NCBI GenBank assembly: GCA_030615805.1
Contig: JAUWYN010000034.1
Location: 1 to 7,320, forward strand
Length of the DNA stretch: 7,320 nucleotides
Reading direction: 5' to 3'
Source of the DNA: Hadesarchaea archaeon
GTDB taxonomy: Archaea; Hadarchaeota; Hadarchaeia; Hadarchaeales; Hadarchaeaceae
Made by a program: the position numbers and the translations under genes. Position 1 is the stretch's first letter; each line of letters opens with the position of its first letter. The notes beneath the pieces are model-generated. The model saw only the letters and a list, made by a program, of their open reading frames with translations. It did not search any database and was not told the DNA's origin. Shown here one piece after another: positions 1 through 3,452 of this stretch.

Positions 1-14
1 TTTTCCATGACCAT
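1..14 (-). CDS. Start of a gene cut by the left window edge (product unknown)
   Basis: On the minus strand a TATA-like element at 41-48 is followed by a leader with GGCGGG, then an ATG at 12-14 and a second in-frame ATG at 6-8. The leader is nearly identical to the one in front of the 101-aa gene at 1181-1486, where translation starts a few bases after the same GGCGGG. By analogy, either ATG here could be the start of a gene continuing to the left. Only three to five codons are visible, so the product cannot be named. The visible codons do not match the beginning of the 101-aa protein. Confidence 0.35.
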
Positions 15-75
15 CCCGCCGAGGCTTTGGGTGTGGGTTGTTTATAAGAGGGAAAAGTTAGGGGGGAAAAGTGGC
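12..75 (-). repeat. Duplicated promoter/leader, copy 1 (partner at 1488-1540)
   Basis: Positions 12-33 are identical over 22 bp to 1488-1509. The similarity then continues in broken form through the TATA element and the GAAAAGTGG motif (67-74 here, 1529-1536 in the partner). This copy carries about 12 extra bases, made by a small internal duplication of a GGGAAAAGT-like stretch. Both copies sit directly in front of a minus-strand start codon, so the repeat covers promoter plus leader rather than protein sequence. Confidence 0.7.
41..48 (-). promoter_or_regulatory. TATA-like box for the left-edge gene
   Basis: Read on the minus strand this is CTTATAAA. Its centre lies about 30 nt before the ATG at 12-14 and 36 nt before the ATG at 6-8. 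That fits an archaeal promoter with a very short leader. The matching element in the duplicated copy is at 1517-1524. Confidence 0.5.
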
Positions 76-224
76 GCTATCTGAAGATTCGAACCCGGTC
101 TATCGCGGTGGTTTTTGATACCTCTCGGCCATCTCGACAAATTCCCGATTTTTCTATAGGCTCTCCGCATCCTCATGAACTAATTAGTCCACTTTGTGAA
201 ATAAAATTTATTCGAGAGTGGGAG

Positions 225-255
225 TGGCGCGGCCGGCGAGATACAAACCTGCACC
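225..255 (-). other. Degenerate tRNA 3'-end-like fragment (acceptor, T-arm, CCA)
   Basis: Read on the minus strand, the fragment ends in the acceptor strand CGGCCGC (229-235), then G, then CCA (225-227). It has the exact tRNA spacing of 7-nt acceptor, 5-nt stem, 7-nt loop and 5-nt stem. The T-stem pairs at four of five positions, one of them a wobble, and the loop has decayed. Positions 229-255 match 21 of 27 bases of the 3' end of the tRNA gene at 6079-6105 without gaps, including the first ten. No matching tRNA 5' half is convincing, although GCGGCTC at 313-319 (minus) could pair with six of the seven acceptor bases. It may be an attachment-site relic or a dead tRNA gene. Confidence 0.5.
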
Positions 256-266
256 AAGTCCTTCTT

Positions 267-306
267 TGTTAGATTTAAATAACATCTGTTAGATTTATAA
301 AACACT
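267..306. repeat. Two imperfect 20-bp tandem units with TATA-like cores
   Basis: Units 267-286 and 287-306 both begin TGTTAGATTTA and agree at 16 of 20 positions. The first contains GTTA and TAAC as an inverted pair around an AT core, and the second contains TTTATAAA. This could be an operator, a pair of TATA boxes or simple slippage. No gene starts at a suitable distance on the plus strand, and on the minus strand it lies about 40-80 nt past the nucS stop codon. Confidence 0.6.
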
Positions 307-322
307 TCTTAAAGAGAGCCGC

Positions 323-338
323 AGACCTATATTGGTCT
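323..338 (-). terminator. Short hairpin just past the nucS stop
   Basis: AGACC, six bases, then GGTCT form a perfect 5-bp stem starting 8 nt beyond the nucS stop codon. No strong T-run follows directly; a TTTTATAAAT stretch lies about 20-30 nt further on. A role in 3'-end formation is possible but weakly supported. Confidence 0.25.
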
Positions 339-346
339 ATATTAGC

Positions 347-1114
347 TTAGAACTCACTCAGTCCCTTCTGCCCTCGCTCCCGGGTCACAACTCGCTCAAA
401 GGTGTAGATGGGTGGCCTCCCGATCTGCACGTACTCCAGCTGTGTTTCCCTTAGGAGCTTCAGGGCGCTCGAGGTTATCGAAGGCGCCACCAAGATGCCC
501 CTGACGCGCTTTCCGAGCCTTTCACTCAGCTCCTCCACGTAGCGCTTGAGTTGACTCACCCCGGCAAGCTCAGCTCGCCCGCGCTTGAATTCTATCGCCA
601 TGCCATTTCCATCCCGGTCGACGCCGTAGAGGTCAATCATGCCGTACTTCGTCTGTTTCTCCCGCTCAAGTGGCTTGAAGCCCGGCTCGATCAAGCTTGG
701 CTCGTTGAAAGCCACGTTGATTAAGTCTCGCTCGGATCCCACGAGGTAGAGCTCCTCCTGATCGACGAGCTCGAAGGATGCGGCCAGCTTCAGGCTCCTG
801 AACAGAACTAACAGCTTCTCTTTCGGTCGCTCCCGCGTGGAGATGAGTTGCAGGCCTTCCTCGCCCAGGCGCGCGCTCGCCTCGCAGCCGGGCGGGTTCC
901 AGTTCACGGGTTCCCGCTTCTTCATTTGGTGGACGAGCAGGGTCCCATCTGGTTTGAGCATCACCACACGCTCGCCTTCGGGGAGCACTGAGCCAGCCCT
1001 TCCCACGTAGTTGACCACACAGGAACCGACGAGCATGGTAAGTTGTTTGTTCCTTATCGCTGCGTTCACGAGTTCCTTCGCATCCTCGAAGCTAGGTTTC
1101 GTCAGCACCCTCAA
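347..1114 (-). CDS. nucS: Endonuclease NucS / EndoMS (mismatch-specific)
   Basis: NucS/EndoMS cuts both strands at mismatched base pairs and also acts on branched DNA. It is the non-canonical mismatch-repair nuclease of many archaea and actinobacteria and works with the PCNA clamp. The 255 residues have the full family layout. The N-terminal DNA-binding/dimer domain (about 1-115) includes VNYVGRA, KPDGTLLVH and REPVNWNPPG. The C-terminal RecB-like nuclease domain has the catalytic set D161 (GMIDL), E175 and K177 (IEFKR), followed by QLKRY at 188-192. The last seven residues, QKGLSEF, fit a PIP box (Q249, L252, F255) for PCNA binding. Translation starts at a TTG: the family N-terminus begins here and a GAGGTC ribosome site lies 6 nt upstream. 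The gene follows the 101-aa gene after a 66-nt gap. Identity is firm; activity is inferred from the intact residues. Confidence 0.95.
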   Translation of the reverse strand: MRVLTKPSFEDAKELVNAAIRNKQLTMLVGSCVVNYVGRAGSVLPEGERVVMLKPDGTLLVHQMKKREPVNWNPPGCEASARLGEEGLQLISTRERPKEKLLVLFRSLKLAASFELVDQEELYLVGSERDLINVAFNEPSLIEPGFKPLEREKQTKYGMIDLYGVDRDGNGMAIEFKRGRAELAGVSQLKRYVEELSERLGKRVRGILVAPSITSSALKLLRETQLEYVQIGRPPIYTFERVVTRERGQKGLSEF

Positions 1115-1120
1115 TTTTGA

Positions 1121-1126
1121 GACCTC
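1121..1126 (-). promoter_or_regulatory. Ribosome binding site supporting the nucS TTG start
   Basis: GAGGTC on the minus strand ends 6 nt before the TTG at 1112-1114. This spacing decides for the TTG over the first internal ATG (Met27), which would remove a conserved part of the DNA-binding domain. A possible AT-rich promoter element (TTTATTT, minus strand) lies near 1163-1170, so nucS may have its own transcript as well as reading through from the 101-aa gene. Confidence 0.65.
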
Positions 1127-1180
1127 GCGCCGCTAACGGGCACTTCATTTTTGTTGTCAAGAGAAATAAACCAAATGGCC

Positions 1181-1486
1181 CTATTTTCCACCTCTTAATT
1201 TCACCCACTTGCCCTTCTCCCGCCCGCCCTCATCGTAAAACATCCAGGTCAGCCGCGGCGTTGTCTTGGACATATCCTTTATCGCTTGAATTACCAATTT
1301 TCTATCCAGGTCATTGTCGTTCACCTTTGTGAATCCCCAGAGCGCGCCGCTTGCTTCCTTCCATAGTTTGATGTTTTCATAGGCCCATTCATGCCCCGCG
1401 TTGTATTTTTTCACGATTCTTTGGATTTGCTCGAACTCCTCAGCGGTTACGGCCTCTTTCGTCCGATAGTGAAGCGTTCTCCCCAT
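1181..1486 (-). CDS. Conserved-looking 101-aa protein of unknown function
   Basis: I do not recognise a named family. The protein is soluble and mixed in charge, with no signal peptide, membrane segment or cysteine. It begins MGRTLHYRTKE, has a helical, charged first half, then a GALWGFTKVNDND turn, a helix ending in IKDMSKTTPRLTW, and a tail FYDEGGREKGKWVKLRGG. The tryptophan-rich pattern and compact length suggest a small alpha/beta domain. The ATG start is supported by the TATA element 30-38 nt upstream and the GGCGGG leader. It sits directly upstream of nucS on the same strand with 66 nt between, so co-transcription is likely, but no repair role can be claimed from that alone. Its promoter/leader is duplicated at 12-75. 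Confidence 0.7.
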   Translation of the reverse strand: MGRTLHYRTKEAVTAEEFEQIQRIVKKYNAGHEWAYENIKLWKEASGALWGFTKVNDNDLDRKLVIQAIKDMSKTTPRLTWMFYDEGGREKGKWVKLRGGK

Positions 1487-1487
1487 T

Positions 1488-1540
1488 CATCCCGCCGAGG
1501 CTTTGGGTGGATGTTCTTTATAAAGGAGAAAAGTGGTGTA
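1488..1540 (-). repeat. Duplicated promoter/leader, copy 2 (partner at 12-75)
   Basis: This is the second copy of the leader/promoter repeat described at the left edge. The first 22 bp are identical to 12-33, then the match is interrupted across the TATA element and resumes at GAAAAGTGG. It lies immediately upstream of the 101-aa gene. Confidence 0.7.
1517..1524 (-). promoter_or_regulatory. TATA box of the 101-aa gene (and possibly nucS)
   Basis: TTTATAAA lies inside the perfect palindrome CTTTATAAAG at 1516-1525. Its centre is about 34 nt upstream of the ATG at 1484-1486, which predicts an RNA start near 1495 and a leader of about 10 nt carrying GGCGGG. Being symmetric, it could in principle also fire toward the plus-strand operon at 1626. 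Confidence 0.55.
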
Positions 1541-1585
1541 CTTGGCAGAATTCGACCGTTGGCAATTATCCGCGAGCAGCTAGCA

Positions 1586-1596
1586 AACTTTTATTG
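1586..1596 (+). promoter_or_regulatory. Possible AT-rich promoter element of the DUF350 operon
   Basis: An AACTTTTATTG stretch is the only AT-rich element close in front of the GTG start at 1626. Its centre is about 35 nt upstream, which would give a leader of about 10 nt. The GAGGT at 1611-1615 is the candidate ribosome site, 10 nt before the start. Confidence 0.35.
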
Positions 1597-1625
1597 TTTC
1601 CCGACGCAATGAGGTTGGTGTTGGA

Positions 1626-2081
1626 GTGGAATTCTGGGAGCTCGTGGGTGTCTGGGTCGTCAAGGTGGTCTTCTTCACGCTGGTATGCTTTTTCCTGGGG
1701 TGGCTGGGGCTACGGGTGCTCGATGCTTTGACTCCGAAAATCCACCAGCGGGAGCTGATAGGGAAGGACCCGCGCGCGGTGGGCCTGTTTATCTCGGGCT
1801 TCCTCATCTACCTCGGGCTGGTGACCCACGGCGCCGTGACCACACTCCCCGGAGGGCTGGTGGTCTTGGACCCTATTTTACGGAGACTTGGGCTGATCGC
1901 CGTGGCCTTCGTGGTTACCCTGCTCCTCTCCGTCGGGATGTTTAACCTCCTCGACCGGCTGACTCCCAAGATACCCTTCAGCAGCCTCCGCAAGAGTTCC
2001 TTAGGGACCGGGTTCTACGTCTTCGGCTACTTCGTCTTCCTCGGGCTCATCACCAACGCCGCTTTCGCAGCCGCCTTCTAG
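1626..2081 (+). CDS. DUF350-type four-helix membrane protein (YjfL-like)
   Basis: This is a 151-aa integral membrane protein made of two copies of a two-helix unit. The helices lie near residues 8-30, 50-72, 88-108 and 127-150. The internal repeat is clear: LDALTPKI at 32-39 against LDRLTPKI at 109-116, and GLFISGFLIYLGLVTHGA (53-70) against GFYVFGYFVFLGLITNAA (129-146). Repeated aspartate-x-x-LTP motifs and glycine-rich second helices are the signature of the DUF350/YjfL family, whose biochemical role is not established. Translation begins at GTG with a GAGGT 10 nt upstream; a nearby ATG at 1609 is in another frame. The next gene starts 10 nt after the stop, and its ribosome site overlaps the stop codon, so the two form an operon. 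Bacterial relatives often sit beside peptide-ligating or membrane-stress genes; whether that carries over here is inference. Confidence 0.8.
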   Translation: MEFWELVGVWVVKVVFFTLVCFFLGWLGLRVLDALTPKIHQRELIGKDPRAVGLFISGFLIYLGLVTHGAVTTLPGGLVVLDPILRRLGLIAVAFVVTLLLSVGMFNLLDRLTPKIPFSSLRKSSLGTGFYVFGYFVFLGLITNAAFAAAF

Positions 2082-2090
2082 GTGCTGTGA

Positions 2091-2888
2091 ATGAAAAAGC
2101 TCGCACTCGTTTGGCTCCTGATACTCACCTCAATTGCCTCAGCGGGTACCAGCCTCGCAACCCCATCGAGCAGCTTCTCCACGAGTGATGGGGAGAAATA
2201 CGACGACTGGGGCTTCTACCGCACCCGGTGCTGGGGGGAGGACGGATTCTTTCAGGTTGTCGATACCAACTTCCGACCGGCGATAGCGTTCGAGAGCCTG
2301 GGGGAGTGGGAGGGCAAGGCGTGGGAGGTTGGCGAGAGGCTTGCGGGGCAGTACTCGGGGAACGAGCTCGCGGAGCAAGTCTTCGCCTATGCCCGAGATC
2401 ACGTGACCTATACCTCCGATGCGATCCAGTTCGGCTACGATGAGTTTGCCCGCAACGCCGACGAGGTGGCCGAGGAGATCGAATCCCAGGGCTCCTCCCG
2501 CGGCGACTGCGAGGACTACTCCGTCCTCCTTGCGGTGATGTTCAGCGCGGCGGGCTTCCGGTCGGCTGTGGTGCTTGCCCCAGAACACGCCGCAACGCTC
2601 GTCCACCTGCCCGACTACCCGGGGGCGAACACCTACTGGAACTTCAAGGGCGAGGGCGGCTGGGTGTGGGCCGAGGCCACGGGGCGGACGAACCCCCTTG
2701 GCTGGACCCCTTCCGACTTCATGCGCTCCGACCTCCTCGCGTACGAGATCGTGGAGGAAAATGTCTTCGCAGCCGGAGCGTCTGAGGCGCTAGCCCCGAG
2801 CGATGGGGGCGGAATGCTTTTCGGGGGGTCGTCTTTCTTCTCGATAATTTTCTTCCTCTTTCTGCTCTCGGCTCTCCGAAGACGGTAA
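2091..2888 (+). CDS. Secreted, C-terminally anchored transglutaminase-like protein
   Basis: The 265 residues start with a Sec-type signal peptide (KK, then a hydrophobic core at 4-15, with a likely cleavage after SIASA near 18). A transglutaminase/papain-like domain covers about 95-200. It has the lead-in VTYTSDAIQFG, the catalytic-cysteine motif RGDCEDYSVLL with Cys140, a likely catalytic His166 in APEHAATLVHL, and an acidic partner in WVWAEATG (Glu195). Such domains act as peptidases, cross-linkers or acyl-transferases outside the cell. The tail is glycine-rich (239-247), then a hydrophobic helix (about 248-262), then RRR. This three-part layout resembles sorting-type or plain membrane-anchor tails, but I see no known sorting motif. 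The ATG follows AGGTG with 6 nt spacing, and the AGGTG overlaps the stop of the DUF350 gene, so translation is probably coupled. The substrate is unknown. Confidence 0.85.
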   Translation: MKKLALVWLLILTSIASAGTSLATPSSSFSTSDGEKYDDWGFYRTRCWGEDGFFQVVDTNFRPAIAFESLGEWEGKAWEVGERLAGQYSGNELAEQVFAYARDHVTYTSDAIQFGYDEFARNADEVAEEIESQGSSRGDCEDYSVLLAVMFSAAGFRSAVVLAPEHAATLVHLPDYPGANTYWNFKGEGGWVWAEATGRTNPLGWTPSDFMRSDLLAYEIVEENVFAAGASEALAPSDGGGMLFGGSSFFSIIFFLFLLSALRRR

Positions 2889-2895
2889 GCCGATT

Positions 2896-2929
2896 TCAAG
2901 TGGTGCGGCCGGATAGGTTCAAACTAGCG
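2896..2929 (-). other. tRNA 3'-end-like fragment with CCA: candidate attachment site
   Basis: On the minus strand this reads as a T-arm with stem GCTAG/CTATC (four of five pairs) and loop TTTGAAC, then acceptor strand CGGCCGC, discriminator A and CCA (2901-2903). Spacing is exactly that of a tRNA. Positions 2905-2929 match 18 of 25 bases of 6079-6103 in the tRNA gene, with GCGGCCGG identical. The match continues outside the tRNA: TCAAGT flanks both copies (2896-2901 and 6073-6078), separated from the acceptor here by a 3-base insertion. No tRNA 5' half is present. It marks the boundary where base composition drops toward AT. Confidence 0.55.
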
Positions 2930-2930
2930 T

Positions 2931-3311
2931 TCAAATCTTTCAGATGATTTTAGGCAAGAATCGGGCAAGATTTAAGCAAGGTTTTTGCTCGAAATCTGCG
3001 AGTCGGGCAATGATGTAACCCATGCAGTGGGTGCGCCCCGAAAGCTGACTCACTTAAAGACGAACTCACAATCCGGGTTAACAGCCTTGCTGGATTTTAC
3101 CTTGATTTCTATGCCCCGTGCCATTTTCACGTTTATTTCGGTCACTTTGCAACGGTGATGTGGAGTATCAGGGGATAATCTCTAACTATCAGGTTTTGGA
3201 CGACTAAATTTCCATTTTCAACCTAGCCAATCCAACCACGCCAAGAATAGAGTTGAAGCAAGAATAAAAGAAAGGGAGAACACCGAAACTGTAAGAGAAG
3301 GCAGACGGCCG
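2931..3311. other. AT-richer intergenic region with two hairpins
   Basis: No confident gene is present. Two inverted repeats stand out. AGATTT-A-AGCAA, a 5-nt loop and TTGCT-CG-AAATCT form an 11-bp imperfect stem at 2968-2997. ACCCA-TGCAG-TGGGT forms a perfect 5-bp stem at 3018-3032. Neither is followed by a T-run, so neither is a clear terminator. Short GGCAAG/GGGCAA words recur around 2953-3010. A 31-codon minus-strand frame at 3050-3145 has plausible beta-strand periodicity but no ribosome site. A hand count of 2941-3000 gives 40% G+C and of 3241-3300 gives 38%, well below the gene to the left. Confidence 0.55.
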
Positions 3312-3452
3312 ATGACTATCATCTGCTCAAAATGCAACAGCAAGAACATAAAGCAAGTAGTGAGGCGAATGAAGACCAAATACGGAAGAGTAAATAGAAA
3401 GTTTCGATGCGAAAACTGCGGCTACGCCTGGACGGAAGAAAGAGGCCGCTGA
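3312..3452 (+). CDS. Small zinc-ribbon protein (46 aa)
   Basis: An ATG-started frame encodes 46 residues with two CxxC knuckles: Cys5/Cys8 (ICSKCNSKN) and Cys33/Cys36 (RFRCENCGYAW), separated by 24 residues rich in Lys and Arg. This is the zinc-ribbon pattern seen in small DNA- or RNA-binding proteins and at the N-termini of several transposases (for example IS1 InsA-like and related ribbons). The frame stays open upstream of the ATG but contains no earlier start codon nearby, and the ribosome site is weak (GAAGG about 9 nt upstream). Its last 31 nt overlap the 3' end of the 844-aa gene on the opposite strand, so the two transcripts converge. It could be a stand-alone regulator or a fragment of a lost mobile-element gene; the second is favoured by the possible island context but not shown. 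Confidence 0.65.
   Translation: MTIICSKCNSKNIKQVVRRMKTKYGRVNRKFRCENCGYAWTEERGR

Larger units (their letters stand above)
76..346. other. Gene-poor stretch between the left-edge gene and nucS
   Basis: No convincing protein gene is visible. The stretch holds a tRNA-like T-arm/A-box pair on the minus strand around 83-139, a tRNA 3'-end-like fragment at 225-255, a 20-bp imperfect tandem repeat with TATA-like cores at 267-306, and a short hairpin at 323-338 just past the nucS stop. A 43-codon minus-strand reading frame crosses the region, but its peptide looks like translated tRNA-like sequence and I do not call it. Confidence 0.6.

Noticed and set aside
72..139. A tRNA gene on the minus strand: an A-box-like TGGCCGAGAGGT and a T-loop GGTTCGAATC
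   Set aside because: The T-stem does not pair, the acceptor has no partner, and the distance between the two boxes is about 7 nt too short for a cloverleaf. It may be a remnant or chance; the partner repeat near 1531-1560 has an even worse T-stem.
44..175. A 43-codon minus-strand frame beginning MRMRRAYRKIGN
   Set aside because: It runs through the tRNA-like sequence, ends inside the promoter of the left gene, and the peptide looks like translated tRNA rather than a protein.
579..606. Possible premature truncation or loss of the NucS nuclease site
   Set aside because: All three catalytic residues (D161, E175, K177) and the following QLKRY motif are present in an uninterrupted frame.
1685..1945. 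An 86-aa plus-strand frame inside the DUF350 gene
   Set aside because: The composition is proline/arginine-rich and typical of an out-of-frame reading; the DUF350 frame has a clear internal repeat and four helices.
2139..2606. A 155-aa minus-strand frame opposite the transglutaminase gene
   Set aside because: High G+C produces long antisense frames; the plus strand has signal peptide, catalytic motifs and ribosome site, so this is a shadow.
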